A stretch of 64,000 nucleotides of DNA from Methylophilus methylotrophus DSM 46235 = ATCC 53528 (lineage in GTDB: Bacteria > Pseudomonadota > Gammaproteobacteria > Burkholderiales > Methylophilaceae), in the NCBI RefSeq assembly GCF_000378225.1, contig NZ_KB905143.1:248001-312000 (forward strand). The letters run 5' to 3'. The translations under genes were made by a program, and so were the position numbers. The notes beneath the pieces were generated by a model. The model saw only the letters and a program-made list of their open reading frames with translations. It had not been told where the DNA came from and did not search any database. This document shows positions 35,135-45,324 of this stretch, piece by piece (position 1 is the stretch's first letter; every line of letters starts with the position of its first letter).

Positions 35135-36214
35135 TTATGCCGCCAGTGACAGCGTCTGCTTTAACTTATCATCATCATAGTCTGCCGTGATCACTGCCTT
35201 GCCAATGTCCTGTTGCAGAATAAGGCGGATACGTCCATCAGCAACCTTCTTATCCAGTTGCATGAGCCGCAAATACTCCTCCACACCCAAATCTGGTGCT
35301 TTTATAGGTAATTTGGCTGCTTGCATAATGGTTTTAATACGTGCAATTTGCGCATCATTCAGCCAACCCATACGTTGCGACAAATCTGCGGCCATCACGG
35401 TACCGGTTGCCACAGCTTCGCCGTGCAACCAGACACCATAACCCATGGCATTTTCAATCGCATGACCAAAAGTGTGGCCTAAATTCAGCAAGGCACGCTC
35501 ACCCTGTTCGTGCTCATCAGCGGCTACTACCTCTGCCTTGTTCTGACACGAGCGGTAAATGGCATAACTGGCTACTGCGGCATCCAGCGCCATCAGTGCG
35601 GACATATTGATTTCCAGCCACTCAAAAAAATCAGCATCGCGAATCAGGCCATATTTGATGACTTCGGCGATACCTGCAGACAATTCCCGTTGTGGCAGAG
35701 TTTTCAAGGTATCGATATCTGCCAACACCAGTTTAGGCTGGTAAAAGGCACCTATCATGTTCTTGCCCAGCGGGTGATTGATACCTGTTTTACCGCCCAC
35801 GCTGGAATCCACCTGCGACAATAAAGTGGTGGGCACCTGAATAAACGGCACGCCGCGCAGATAAGTCGCCGCCGCATACCCAGTGAGGTCACCAATCACA
35901 CCGCCGCCTAGTGCAATCAGGGTCGTGTTACGTTCACAACGGTTTTGCAGCAAATGATCGTAAATGGTTTGCAGGGTTTCGTTGTTTTTGTAAGCCTCGC
36001 CATCCGGCAGAATAATCTCAATGACACTGACACCAGCGTCGCGTAAAGGCTTTGCAATGGCCTGCATATATAAAGGAGCGACAGTGGTGTTGCTGACAAT
36101 CGCCACTTGTTTACGCTTTAGATGTGGCAAAATCAGGTTGGCCTGTCCTAGCAGGTTATTGCCGATATGAATAGGATAGCTACGGTCAGCCAGGCTGACG
36201 GTCAAGGTTTGCAT
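35135..36214 (-). CDS. aroB: 3-dehydroquinate synthase
   Basis: A 359-residue NAD-dependent enzyme for the second step of the shikimate pathway (DAHP to 3-dehydroquinate). Motifs: [32 protein letters not shown] (NAD site), [21 protein letters not shown], and the zinc ligands in [25 protein letters not shown] and LHGEAVATG. Its start overlaps the end of aroK by 13 bp. Confidence 0.97.
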   Translation of the reverse strand: MQTLTVSLADRSYPIHIGNNLLGQANLILPHLKRKQVAIVSNTTVAPLYMQAIAKPLRDAGVSVIEIILPDGEAYKNNETLQTIYDHLLQNRCERNTTLIALGGGVIGDLTGYAAATYLRGVPFIQVPTTLLSQVDSSVGGKTGINHPLGKNMIGAFYQPKLVLADIDTLKTLPQRELSAGIAEVIKYGLIRDADFFEWLEINMSALMALDAAVASYAIYRSCQNKAEVVAADEHEQGERALLNLGHTFGHAIENAMGYGVWLHGEAVATGTVMAADLSQRMGWLNDAQIARIKTIMQAAKLPIKAPDLGVEEYLRLMQLDKKVADGRIRLILQQDIGKAVITADYDDDKLKQTLSLAA

Positions 36215-36744
36215 GATGACTCCAACGCTTTCAGGGCGTTTTCAATTTTCTGGATAATGACCGCTACCGGCTGATGCCCGGTATCCACAATGAGGTTTGC
36301 GGTTTCGGTATAAAGTGGATTGCGCGCATGGAACAATTGTTCCAGCCTGGCTTTGACATCTACATTCTGCAACAAGGGACGATTTTTATCATTGCGGGTA
36401 CGCAGATACAGCTCATTCACATTTGCCCGCAGGTAAATCACATAGCCATATTTCTTGAGTATTTCCCGGTTTTCAGGAGCGATGATGGCACCACCACCCG
36501 TGGCCAGGACAATATTATCCTGCTGTGCCAGCTCTTCCAGCGTAGACGTTTCACGCTTGCGAAACCCCGCTTCGCCTTCCAGCTCAAAAATGGTCGGGAT
36601 CTTGACGCCAGTCCGCTGCTCAATCACATGATCGGTATCGTAAAAGGTCTTGCCTAAATTCTTGGCGATCAATTTGCCAACGGTGGTCTTGCCCGCTCCC
36701 ATCAATCCGATCAAAAAAATGTTGTTTGGTATTTGCGCACCCAT
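36202..36744 (-). CDS. aroK: Shikimate kinase
   Basis: A 180-residue kinase that phosphorylates shikimate with ATP. Walker A is [11 protein letters not shown], the shikimate-binding Asp lies in [11 protein letters not shown], and FRKRE and LATGGGAI are present. The start is taken as ATG 36744. A TTG at 36756 would place coding inside the pilQ terminator stem. There is no clear ribosome site because the terminator's T tract runs straight into the ATG. aroB overlaps by 13 bp. Confidence 0.95.
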   Translation of the reverse strand: MGAQIPNNIFLIGLMGAGKTTVGKLIAKNLGKTFYDTDHVIEQRTGVKIPTIFELEGEAGFRKRETSTLEELAQQDNIVLATGGGAIIAPENREILKKYGYVIYLRANVNELYLRTRNDKNRPLLQNVDVKARLEQLFHARNPLYTETANLIVDTGHQPVAVIIQKIENALKALESSCKP

Positions 36745-36771
36745 AAAAAAGCCCAACCGTTTCAGTTGGGC
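36745..36771 (-). terminator. Terminator of the pilMNOPQ operon, abutting the aroK start codon
   Basis: On the minus strand GCCCAAC (36771-36765) pairs with GTTGGGC (36757-36751), then TTTTTT (36750-36745) leads directly into the aroK ATG at 36744. The stem is 56 bp past the pilQ stop. Confidence 0.8.
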
Positions 36772-36827
36772 ATTTTAAGGCAAAGCCTGGCGGCTGTCAG
36801 TAACTGCACATGTTTGTCAGCGCTAAA

Positions 36828-39077
36828 TCAGTTGAGGGCAATCGTTTCATCCATCACTTTAGGCGTGATAAAAATCAACAGTTCGGTTTTATCTTCCTGC
36901 TTGGTGTTACGCTTGAAAGCGTATCCCACCACCGGCAGATCGCCAAAGAATGGCACTTTGTCGGTACCTTTACGTGATACCTGCTCATAAATCCCGCCAA
37001 GCACAACAGTTTCCCCATTGCCGACCAAGACTTGTGTTTGCACGTTTTGGGTATTGATGGCTACCCCTCCAGGCAAAGTCTCTCCCCTACTGTCTTTACG
37101 CACATCCAAATCCATAATAATTCTTTGATCAGGTGTAATTTGTGGCGTGACCTCCAGGCTCAATTCAGCCTTTTTAAAACTGACGGCTGTCGCACCGCTG
37201 CTTGTCGCGCTTTGATAAGGAATCTCAACACCCTGTGCAATCCTGGCTTTTTGCTGGTTGGCGGTGGTCACCCGAGGACTGGAAATCACTTTGCCGCGAG
37301 AGTCCGCCTCCAGGGCAGAGAGCTCCAAGTTTAACAACAGGTTTGCAGATAATTTCAGCAGACTCAAGGCAATGCCGCCATAGGCGTTTGTCACCGGCAG
37401 GTTGGACATCAAGTCAGGCTGACCATTAGAGCTGATAGTGTAGTTATTCAAGGTCGCACTTTGGATCGTGCCGCCCTGGTTACCCAGAGTGAATGTTCCG
37501 GTACCGCCTGCAGTGGTGGGTGCAGTGAAAGCCGTGGCCTTATTACCCAGCGTCCCGCCTATGGAAAGATTGCTGTTACTCCCTGGCGTGCCGGTTTGCG
37601 AGATACCGAAACGGGCACCTAAGGCTTTCGAGAAAGTATTGGAGGCAATGACCATGCGTGATTCAATCATCACCTGCTTGACTGGCACATCAACTTTATT
37701 AATGATCGCCTGAATTTCTTCCAGTTTTTTGGGCGTGTCCTGTACAAAAATCGTATTGGTGCGCGCATCAAAGGTCACACTACCACGTGGCGAAAGAATG
37801 CGGTTCATGCGCCCGGCCGCGCTACCAGTGGAGCCCCCCGTGGACATTCCAGACGTAGCGCCGCCAGCAGTACTGGTGCCCCCCAGCAACATGTTCCTGA
37901 AGTCCATGGCTTTCTGGTACTTCAAGGAAAAGACCTCTGTACGCAATGTTTCAAGGGTTTCACGCTCTGCCTCGGCAGTCAGCTGTGCTTTTTCCTTGGC
38001 GGCAAATTCTTCAGCAGGCGCAATCGAAATCACGCTACCATTGACGCGCATATCCAGACCCTTGCTTTTCATGATGACATCCAGCGCCTGGTCCCATGGC
38101 ACGTCCTTGAGGCCGATGGTCACAGTGCCGGAAACGGAGTCGCTGACTACAATATTTTTGCCAGTAAAGTCAGCAATCACTTTCAGGACATCCCGCACAT
38201 CCACACGCTGAAAATTAAGTGACAGCTTTTCTCCGGCGTATCCCTGCTTGGATCCCTGGATTAATTTATTCGGGTCTTTGACCAAGGGACGGATATCCAC
38301 CACCAGGCGGCGATCAGTCTGGTAAGCAGATTGCTCCCAATCCCCTTGAGGCTCAATCACAATCTGCGCCTGGTGATGATGGCGCAAGGCGTCCACATAG
38401 AGTACCGGCGTATTGAAATTCACCACGTTCAAGCGACGTTGAAACTCTTCCGGCAGCTCAGTATCGGCAAAATCCACCACCACGGTTTTACCCGCATTGC
38501 GCACATTCACGCCAACGCGGCTATCAGACAAATCCACCAAAATACGGCCTTCGCCATTTTTGCCACGGACAAAGTCTATTTTCTGGATTTTATGGGCGGC
38601 AGCGACCTCTGGTTCGGCAAAACGCTTGGCGGCTGTGGCAGCCGCAACAGGAACGTCAGCACCCTCTTGCGCCAAACCAACCAATAAAACCTGATCTTGC
38701 ACCTGCAATTGATGCTGCACGGGCTTGGATAGATTCAGCACGACGCGGCTACGGTCACTGGCCTGGGCCACTTGTACTGATTTCAACACGCCCTGGTTCA
38801 CAGGCAGCACATTCTTTCCAGTCGCATTCACCGCATTTGGCAGATCAAAGACGATTCTAGGTGGATTACTCAAGGTGAAACTGATCGGTGCAGTTGTTAA
38901 TGGCTGCGACAATTGCAGTTGCACATTCAACCGGCCCCCGGGCAAGGCAGTCACATCAACGGCTTGCAACCGGTTTGCAGAGGCTGGCAATTCCGCTGCG
39001 ATACCCCATGCTGGCGTCCCCAAGACTACCGACAAGAATGCCACGCGGGCTACAAGGTATGTTAATTTTTTCATCAT
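36828..39077 (-). CDS. pilQ: Type IV pilus secretin PilQ
   Basis: Predicted 749 residues, starting ATG 39077 (MMKKLTYLVARV), which overlaps the pilP stop as ATGA; an in-frame start at 39119 lies inside pilP. A signal peptide precedes two AMIN domains (about residues 30-250), a secretin N-terminal domain (LNFQRVDVRDVLKVIADFTGKNIVV) and the secretin pore (VMIESRMVIASNTF ending ELLIFITPKVM). A Gly/Ser/Thr-rich linker sits near residue 410. It is the outer-membrane channel for type IV pili and, in competent species, for DNA uptake. Confidence 0.96.
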   Translation of the reverse strand: MMKKLTYLVARVAFLSVVLGTPAWGIAAELPASANRLQAVDVTALPGGRLNVQLQLSQPLTTAPISFTLSNPPRIVFDLPNAVNATGKNVLPVNQGVLKSVQVAQASDRSRVVLNLSKPVQHQLQVQDQVLLVGLAQEGADVPVAAATAAKRFAEPEVAAAHKIQKIDFVRGKNGEGRILVDLSDSRVGVNVRNAGKTVVVDFADTELPEEFQRRLNVVNFNTPVLYVDALRHHHQAQIVIEPQGDWEQSAYQTDRRLVVDIRPLVKDPNKLIQGSKQGYAGEKLSLNFQRVDVRDVLKVIADFTGKNIVVSDSVSGTVTIGLKDVPWDQALDVIMKSKGLDMRVNGSVISIAPAEEFAAKEKAQLTAEAERETLETLRTEVFSLKYQKAMDFRNMLLGGTSTAGGATSGMSTGGSTGSAAGRMNRILSPRGSVTFDARTNTIFVQDTPKKLEEIQAIINKVDVPVKQVMIESRMVIASNTFSKALGARFGISQTGTPGSNSNLSIGGTLGNKATAFTAPTTAGGTGTFTLGNQGGTIQSATLNNYTISSNGQPDLMSNLPVTNAYGGIALSLLKLSANLLLNLELSALEADSRGKVISSPRVTTANQQKARIAQGVEIPYQSATSSGATAVSFKKAELSLEVTPQITPDQRIIMDLDVRKDSRGETLPGGVAINTQNVQTQVLVGNGETVVLGGIYEQVSRKGTDKVPFFGDLPVVGYAFKRNTKQEDKTELLIFITPKVMDETIALN

Positions 39078-39601
39078 TGATGTTCCTGCAATTCCAATGT
39101 TGTCATTTGCTGAGACCACTCACCGCTGACGGGGTCTTGAATCGTCTCTTTTACTTTTAATTCGTATTTCAATGTTTGACGGTTTTCTGTTAACGCCGTC
39201 ACCACGCCAAATTTTTCACCCAGATGCGACCCTGGCTTCACTTGGTACACCATGTTGTCCGGCGTTTGTATGGTGGCAAAGATACTATTTTTTTTGCTCA
39301 ACACACCCACAAACTTGAGGTTTTCCAGCGGATAGGCCTCTAAAGGCTCTTTGGGGCGATTCAAGTCAGGCTGGTTGGTGTTTTGCACCGTCGCTTTGCG
39401 AGGCACAAAAGGGTCATGTAATACACCATCCGCGTTGTATTGCTTAGGGGAGAATCCTTGCACTTCCGGTAAGGGTTCTACCGGGGCAACCGTGATCTGG
39501 TCTGCCTCATTCATAAACTGCGTCAAATCGCTATCCTGTGAGCCACCGCAGGCTGTCAGCAATAGCATTGGAATCAGGGGAAACAAGGACTGTTTACGCA
39601 T
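39074..39601 (-). CDS. pilP: Type IV pilus assembly lipoprotein PilP
   Basis: A 175-residue inner-membrane lipoprotein with lipobox LLTAC (Cys 18). The C-terminal PilP beta domain is recognisable (KFVGVLSKKNSIFATIQTP, VKPGSHLGEKFGVV). It bridges the PilNO complex and the PilQ secretin. It starts at the pilO stop (1-bp overlap) and its own stop overlaps the pilQ start. Confidence 0.95.
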   Translation of the reverse strand: MRKQSLFPLIPMLLLTACGGSQDSDLTQFMNEADQITVAPVEPLPEVQGFSPKQYNADGVLHDPFVPRKATVQNTNQPDLNRPKEPLEAYPLENLKFVGVLSKKNSIFATIQTPDNMVYQVKPGSHLGEKFGVVTALTENRQTLKYELKVKETIQDPVSGEWSQQMTTLELQEHQ

Positions 39602-40245
39602 TATTTTTTCCCTGCCTTGCTCTCTTGAGCCTTACGTGCAGCGACTTCGTCTGCATCCAGATAACGGTAGGTTTTTGCGACAGCTTCCATCACCAGCATA
39701 TCCTTATGCGGTTGCTTATCCTCTTTGCCGGCGGGCTGGATTTGCAGATTATGTAGCGTCACAATACGGGATAATTTGGCGACTTCAGTCACAAACGCCC
39801 CCAGTTCATGATAGTGACCGAGCACTTTAATATTGATGGGTTTCTCGGCGTAAAACTCGGCGAATATTTCGGGCATAGGCACAAAACCTTCAAACGAAAG
39901 ACCCTGGCTCAAGCCTGCCTGGTTAATATCTGTGAGCAAGCGATCCATCTCGGATTTATCCGGCAGCTGTTTTAGCAAAGTACCAAAGGTGCGCTGGATC
40001 TCCACAACCTGCTGCTCGTAAGACCTGATCCTCACCGCTTGTATTTTTTTAGCCATGTACTCATCGCGCAACCCTTGCTCTTTTTCCTTTTCGGCTTTCA
40101 GTTCCTTGAGATTAGGGCTGAGCAGAAATACATAGCCTAGCACCAGCAGCGCTGCGGCCAGAATCGAGAGCAATACCGCTTTCATTGGCATCGGCAGATT
40201 GCCGGCCGTTTTGAGATCAATATTATTAAAATCAGAAAGTTGCAT
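39601..40245 (-). CDS. pilO: Type IV pilus inner-membrane protein PilO
   Basis: A 214-residue bitopic protein: one membrane helix (about residues 24-43), a periplasmic coiled coil (ELKAEKEKEQGLRDEYMAKK) and the PilO ferredoxin-like domain (SFEGFVPMPEIFAEFYAEKPINIKVLG, split over two strands). It heterodimerises with PilN. There are six bases between pilN and pilO. Confidence 0.95.
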   Translation of the reverse strand: MQLSDFNNIDLKTAGNLPMPMKAVLLSILAAALLVLGYVFLLSPNLKELKAEKEKEQGLRDEYMAKKIQAVRIRSYEQQVVEIQRTFGTLLKQLPDKSEMDRLLTDINQAGLSQGLSFEGFVPMPEIFAEFYAEKPINIKVLGHYHELGAFVTEVAKLSRIVTLHNLQIQPAGKEDKQPHKDMLVMEAVAKTYRYLDADEVAARKAQESKAGKK

Positions 40246-40251
40246 ACTTGG

Positions 40252-40842
40252 TTATCCTTTGGCTGGCAAGGACTTCTTGGCAGGGTCTTCTTCAGCGACT
40301 TCACGCTTCAAGGACACGCGCAACACAAATTCATATTCCTTAACGCCCTGGGCATTGGTATTGGCCTTGATCTCCACCAGGTTAGGGCTATACATAATGG
40401 CCGAGTCACTGAGGTTATGTACCAATGTGGCAATACGGGTGTTGGTATCTGCCACACCCTTAAGCTCAATCTCATCTTCGAGTTGCTTGACGCTTTTAAG
40501 AAATATGCCTTCTGGCAACTGCCTGGCCAGTTCATCAAGAATCAATACCGCCTGGTTACGGTCACTCTGCAAACCTTCTACAATCTGCTTGCGCTCCAGC
40601 ACATGCTTGATTTGCTCTTTCAAGGTGCCAATCACTGCAATCTCTTTATCCAGACGAACCATTTCATCCTGCAAGCGCTGGTTACGTGCCTGTTGTGCCT
40701 GGATTTTGTTATGGATATAGCTCCAGCTCACAAACAGGATGGCCGCCGCCGCAATTGCTACCAATGAAGCCATTAGTCCAAATTCGCGCTGGCGCTCGGC
40801 ACGTCTGATTTGCCGATGCGGCAACAGGTTGACTTTAATCAT
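40252..40842 (-). CDS. pilN: Type IV pilus inner-membrane protein PilN
   Basis: A 196-residue protein starting MIKVNLLPHR, the conserved cytoplasmic motif through which PilN binds PilM. A membrane helix (residues 23-42) and a periplasmic coiled coil with a ferredoxin-like domain follow. It begins inside the pilM stop (4-bp overlap). Confidence 0.96.
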   Translation of the reverse strand: MIKVNLLPHRQIRRAERQREFGLMASLVAIAAAAILFVSWSYIHNKIQAQQARNQRLQDEMVRLDKEIAVIGTLKEQIKHVLERKQIVEGLQSDRNQAVLILDELARQLPEGIFLKSVKQLEDEIELKGVADTNTRIATLVHNLSDSAIMYSPNLVEIKANTNAQGVKEYEFVLRVSLKREVAEEDPAKKSLPAKG

Positions 40843-41954
40843 GCGTCCACCCCTCGCAGGGCCAAGCCACAGGCGATCATCAGTGCAGGTGCATCCGTTT
40901 CCAGCTGGGAGGGTTTGATTTTCTGGGCGAGTGTCATCCCCTGAAAGGTATTGGCCACCAGGGTATGTACACCAGCTTTTTGTTCGATGAGGGCGGCCAG
41001 GCCCTCGGTGGCTGCGACCCCGCCGGCCAGCAAGATATGGTCAACCTTGTTGTACTGTGTAGAGTTGGTAAAGAAAGAGACGGCACGTGATACTTCACCT
41101 GCGAGATTTTGCAAGAAAGGCTGCAGAACCTCTTGATCATAAGAATCTGGCAAGCCGCCCTGTCGTTTGGCAATTTCGCTTTCTTCATGCGAAAGCCCAA
41201 ACCGGCGCTGGATTTCCTGCGACAACATTGCGCCACCAAACGCTTGCTCGCGGGAATACACAGAATGCGTACCTACCATGACATTGACGTGCGTGACGTG
41301 CGCACCGATATCAAGAATCATGGTGATGGTTTTCTTGCTATGGTTGGGCAACTGTTTCAGAATCTGGCGATAGGCTGTCTCTGTTGCATACGCTTCCACG
41401 TCCATAATGCTGACTTTCAGGCCAGCTTCTTCTGCGACAGCCACGCGGTCCTCGATTTTCTCTTTCTTGGCCGCAACAATCAGTACCTCAACTTCATCGG
41501 TACTCTTGCCCATCGGGCCCAGCACCTGAAAGTCGAGATTCATTTCTTCGAGTGGGAACGGAATATACTGGTTAGCCTCGGACTCGACTTGCAACTCCAT
41601 GTCTTCTTCGCGCAAACCGGCAGGCATGATGACACGTTTGGAAATGACCGATGCCGTGGGCAAGGCCAACACGACTTGACGTGCGCGCGTTCCCAGCAAT
41701 CGCCAGGCTGAGCGTAGCGTATCCGCCACCTGCGCGAGGTCATTAATATTGCCATCACTGATCACCCCTTTGGGCAGGGTCACGTTGGCATAACCATCCA
41801 GCCGGAATTGCTGCTTGCCGACAGCACTCAACTCCACCATCTTGACGGCGGTTGCACTGACATCCACACCAATAAAACTGGTTTTTTTGCGTTGTAAAAA
41901 GCCCGGACTCAACGGTATTACCCTTTTGAAGTATTTAAATCCCCGTGGGGGCAT
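40839..41954 (-). CDS. pilM: Type IV pilus actin-like ATPase PilM
   Basis: Up to 371 residues; actin-like cytoplasmic protein that binds PilN. Nucleotide-binding motifs: FIGVDVSATAVKMVEL, ITMILDIGAHVTHV and ILLAGGVAATEGLAAL. The start is uncertain: ATG 41954 has no clear ribosome site, whereas a TTG at 41912 (MSPGFLQRKK) has AAAAGGG upstream and gives a length closer to other PilM proteins. It is the first gene of pilMNOPQ and is divergent from mrcA, with a 153-bp shared upstream region. Confidence 0.95.
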   Translation of the reverse strand: MPPRGFKYFKRVIPLSPGFLQRKKTSFIGVDVSATAVKMVELSAVGKQQFRLDGYANVTLPKGVISDGNINDLAQVADTLRSAWRLLGTRARQVVLALPTASVISKRVIMPAGLREEDMELQVESEANQYIPFPLEEMNLDFQVLGPMGKSTDEVEVLIVAAKKEKIEDRVAVAEEAGLKVSIMDVEAYATETAYRQILKQLPNHSKKTITMILDIGAHVTHVNVMVGTHSVYSREQAFGGAMLSQEIQRRFGLSHEESEIAKRQGGLPDSYDQEVLQPFLQNLAGEVSRAVSFFTNSTQYNKVDHILLAGGVAATEGLAALIEQKAGVHTLVANTFQGMTLAQKIKPSQLETDAPALMIACGLALRGVDA

Positions 41955-42107
41955 GCATCAACCATGCCAACTCACGTTTTTGAATGCTGAAACAGCAAAT
42001 TCTCTAGCCACGCGACGGTCGGAAGAATGCTGATTATTTGCATGATTCCATAATTAACTGCCAATGAATCAGCAAAAAAAGATTACAATTCATGGGTAAT
42101 TCTCACG

Positions 42108-44549
42108 ATGGCAGCAAGAAGCATGAATTCAAGAAACTGGTTGCAGTCCCTTCTTTTTCTCTCCATTACCGGCAGCCTGATTGCCGCCGCCCTGCTGGTG
42201 TTAGTGATCAGTATTCTTTATCCATCATTGCCGTCACTCGATGCGCTGACGGACTACCACCCCAAACTACCGTTGCGTATTTATGATGCCCAGGGCGGGC
42301 TGATTGCCGAGTTTGGCCAGGAACGCCGCGCCTTTGTACCCATTGAACAAACCCCCAAAGTCATGAAAGAAGCCATTCTGGCGATTGAAGACCGGCGCTT
42401 TTACCAACATAACGGCATTGATACCACTGGCATCCTGCGCGCCATCCGTAACAATCTGACCGGACGCGGCCATGAAGGCGCCAGTACGATCACCATGCAA
42501 GTGGCCAAGAACTTTTTCAGCGGACCGGATGCACCGCGTAACATCTGGACCAAGATCAAAGAGGCAATGCTGGCGATCAAGATTGAAAACACCATCAGCA
42601 AGGACAAAATCCTGGAGCTTTACCTGAACCAGATTTACCTGGGCGAACGCGCCTATGGCTTTGCCACTGCCTCCAAGACGTATTTCGATAAGGACCTCAA
42701 GCAGATTAATCTGGCTGAGGCTGCCCTGCTGGCCGGCCTGCCAAAAGCACCCAGCAAATACGATCCCTATATTCATCCAGACTACGCGATCAAGCGCCAG
42801 CATGAAGTCCTGCGTGATATGCACCGCTACGGCATGATTACGGACCGCGAGCTGGAGCAGGCGATGAACACCCCATTAAAATTCCAGTCATCGAGGCAGC
42901 AGATACAAGCTCTGGGCAGCGAATACGTTGCCGAAATCGTGAGGGCTACCTTGTATAAACGCTATGGTGAAAAAGCCTATACTAGTGGTTTGCGCGTCTA
43001 CACGACGATTAACAGCAAACATCAGGCGGCAGCTAATAACGCGGTGATCCAGGGCATTATCAATTTTGAATTGCGGCACGGATTTCGTGGGGCAGAGCAA
43101 GTCATTTCATTGCCAGCAGGCAAATTGAAGGCCAGTGAAGTCAGCGAATTACTGCGTGATTTTGTCACTTACAACCAGTTTGTGCCCGCCTTGGTCACCA
43201 AGGTTGAGCCCAACCTGCTCACTTTGGTCACCAAGCGTGGCACAGTCCTCAAATTGCAGGATAAAGCAATCCTGCTGGTGAAAAACCATATGCCTCCAGC
43301 CAAGCGCACACCGCTGTCATTGGTGCCGGGTGCGGTTATCCGCGTTTATCAGCAAGGTGACAACTGGATGGTGGTACAGCTACCTCAGGTCGAAAGTGGA
43401 TTTATGGCCCTCAACCCGGAAACCGGGCAAGTACAGGCCTTAATTGGTGGCTTCAGTTTCCAGCGCAACAAATACAACCACGTGACCCAGGGTCGTCGCC
43501 AGCCAGGATCAAGCTTCAAGCCATTTATTTACTCGGCTGCACTTGAAAAAGGATACAGTCCAGCCAGCGTGTTTGAAGATGCGCCCATCAGCTTTTCCTC
43601 GACTGAGACCGGCAGCAACAGTACTTGGGAGCCGCGTAATTATGACGAAAAATATGCAGGCCCCATGCGCTTGCGCGAGGCATTGGCACAGTCAAAAAAT
43701 ACCATTTCCATCCGCTTGATGAATGCCATCGGCGCCCGTTATGCCCAGAACTATCTCCGCAGGTTCGGCTTTGACCCTAAAGATCATCCGGCTTACCTTT
43801 CCACCGCATTAGGTGCTGGCTCAACCTCCGTCTGGCAAATGGCAGCGGGATATGCGACCTTTGCCAATAGTGGCTACAGGGTACATCCTTACCTGATTGA
43901 AAAGATTGTGGATAGCCGCGGCAAGGTGATTCAAGCGGTTCAAGCCGGTAAACATGTTTCGCAAGAGCGGGTCATCGACCAGCGCAATGCCTTTATCATC
44001 ACGACCATGTTGCAAGACGTGGTGCGGGACGGCACAGCCCGGGCAGCGCTTTCTTTGCGTCGGCCTGATATTGCCGGCAAGACCGGTACCACCAATGACC
44101 AGTTTGATGCGTGGTTTGCCGGGTATCACCCGAAAGAGGTCGCTGTCGCTTGGGTAGGTTATGACAATCCACGCAACCTGGGTCGCGGTGAAACTGGCGG
44201 CCGTGCTGCATTACCGATCTGGATCAGTTATATGCAGCAAACACTGCCTGGTTTGCCGGTTTACCAGTACAAGGTACCGGATGGCGTACTACAACTGAAA
44301 GTGGACGCCTATACGGGGGCACAAGTCGGCGAAGATGATACCGGCATTTATGAATATTTTTACGAAGAACACTTGCCACAATCAACCCCAGAGAATCTGC
44401 CTGGCCTGTTTGACCCAGAAGGTGAACAAGCCCCGGCGGATGATGAGCCTTCCTTCCTGGAACGGCTGATTGGTGAGCATAGTGGTGGTGGCAATGACGA
44501 CAAAAAGCTGCCCTCGAATCCGGCCGCTAAATTGCTGAGCCCTAACTAA
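42108..44549 (+). CDS. mrcA: Penicillin-binding protein 1A (peptidoglycan glycosyltransferase/transpeptidase)
   Basis: An 813-residue bifunctional cell-wall synthase. A membrane anchor (about residues 15-38) leads to the GT51 glycosyltransferase (AILAIEDRRFYQHNGID with catalytic Glu, GASTITMQVAKNFF), an OB-like insert and the transpeptidase with GSSFKP (nucleophile Ser), SKN and AGKTGTTND. The start could also be ATG 42123 (MNSRNW), which has an AAGAAG site. Divergence from pilM is the usual gammaproteobacterial and betaproteobacterial arrangement. Confidence 0.96.
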   Translation: MAARSMNSRNWLQSLLFLSITGSLIAAALLVLVISILYPSLPSLDALTDYHPKLPLRIYDAQGGLIAEFGQERRAFVPIEQTPKVMKEAILAIEDRRFYQHNGIDTTGILRAIRNNLTGRGHEGASTITMQVAKNFFSGPDAPRNIWTKIKEAMLAIKIENTISKDKILELYLNQIYLGERAYGFATASKTYFDKDLKQINLAEAALLAGLPKAPSKYDPYIHPDYAIKRQHEVLRDMHRYGMITDRELEQAMNTPLKFQSSRQQIQALGSEYVAEIVRATLYKRYGEKAYTSGLRVYTTINSKHQAAANNAVIQGIINFELRHGFRGAEQVISLPAGKLKASEVSELLRDFVTYNQFVPALVTKVEPNLLTLVTKRGTVLKLQDKAILLVKNHMPPAKRTPLSLVPGAVIRVYQQGDNWMVVQLPQVESGFMALNPETGQVQALIGGFSFQRNKYNHVTQGRRQPGSSFKPFIYSAALEKGYSPASVFEDAPISFSSTETGSNSTWEPRNYDEKYAGPMRLREALAQSKNTISIRLMNAIGARYAQNYLRRFGFDPKDHPAYLSTALGAGSTSVWQMAAGYATFANSGYRVHPYLIEKIVDSRGKVIQAVQAGKHVSQERVIDQRNAFIITTMLQDVVRDGTARAALSLRRPDIAGKTGTTNDQFDAWFAGYHPKEVAVAWVGYDNPRNLGRGETGGRAALPIWISYMQQTLPGLPVYQYKVPDGVLQLKVDAYTGAQVGEDDTGIYEYFYEEHLPQSTPENLPGLFDPEGEQAPADDEPSFLERLIGEHSGGGNDDKKLPSNPAAKLLSPN

Positions 44550-44576
44550 GACACTTTAAATTGCGAGTGCCACGGT

Positions 44577-45212
44577 ATGTTTGACGAATTTCCAAGTGAC
44601 CTGCGGCAAGAAATCGCGCAGTCCGCAGCCCGCCTGATGTTTGAAGAAGGCATCAGTGATTATGCCCGTGCCAAGCGCAAAGCCATCAAAGCAATGGGGA
44701 TCACGCAGGATGCGCCGTTGCCGACCAACGGCGAAATTGATGCGGCTTTACGTGAGTACCATGCACTTTATGCAGACGAAACCGACGCCGCCCACCTGCT
44801 GGAGTTACGTCAGGCCGCACTACACACGATGCGTTTGCTGCAGAAATTTCAGCCTTTCCTGACAGGTGCTGTCATGGAGGGCACCGCCGGGCCACACACC
44901 GATACCGAAATCCATGTGTTTGCCGAAAGCGCCAAAGAACTGGAAATCTACCTGCTTAACCAGAATATTCCCTACCGCCTTGACGAGCAGCAGTACCGTA
45001 TGTCCGACCGTCCGAGCAAACAAAAACACGAACTGCTACGCAAACGCGTACCCGTGGTGCTGGTAGAAACACGTTATGGCACGCAGCGCATCAGTATTTT
45101 CGAGACTGACGACCTGCGTACAGCACCACGCAAACATGGCGAAAAAGCGGGGATCCACCGCATGACGCTAGCGCAGGTGGAAACCCTGCTTAAACCTGGC
45201 ATCACGGAATAG
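44577..45212 (+). CDS. Conserved hypothetical protein downstream of mrcA
   Basis: A 211-residue soluble protein that I do not recognise. The N-terminus (about residues 1-75) is helical (DLRQEIAQSAARLMFEEGISDYARAKRKAI split across helices). The rest suggests an alpha/beta nucleotidyltransferase-like core: LTGAVMEGTAGPHTDTEIHVFAES has a Gly followed by an acidic pair spacing reminiscent of the GS...DxD motif, although the canonical Ser is Thr. It is 27 bp behind mrcA, so probably cotranscribed. The function is not known to me. Confidence 0.75.
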   Translation: MFDEFPSDLRQEIAQSAARLMFEEGISDYARAKRKAIKAMGITQDAPLPTNGEIDAALREYHALYADETDAAHLLELRQAALHTMRLLQKFQPFLTGAVMEGTAGPHTDTEIHVFAESAKELEIYLLNQNIPYRLDEQQYRMSDRPSKQKHELLRKRVPVVLVETRYGTQRISIFETDDLRTAPRKHGEKAGIHRMTLAQVETLLKPGITE

Positions 45213-45324
45213 CTTCAGGCAGCGGTAGTACTAGCCGCAGCCTCTAAGTCAAATGGTTACAGCGCCATATTCAGGCTGCAGACACTCAGGGAATATCACT
45301 TGAGTTATACCGGTTGAAAATGCC

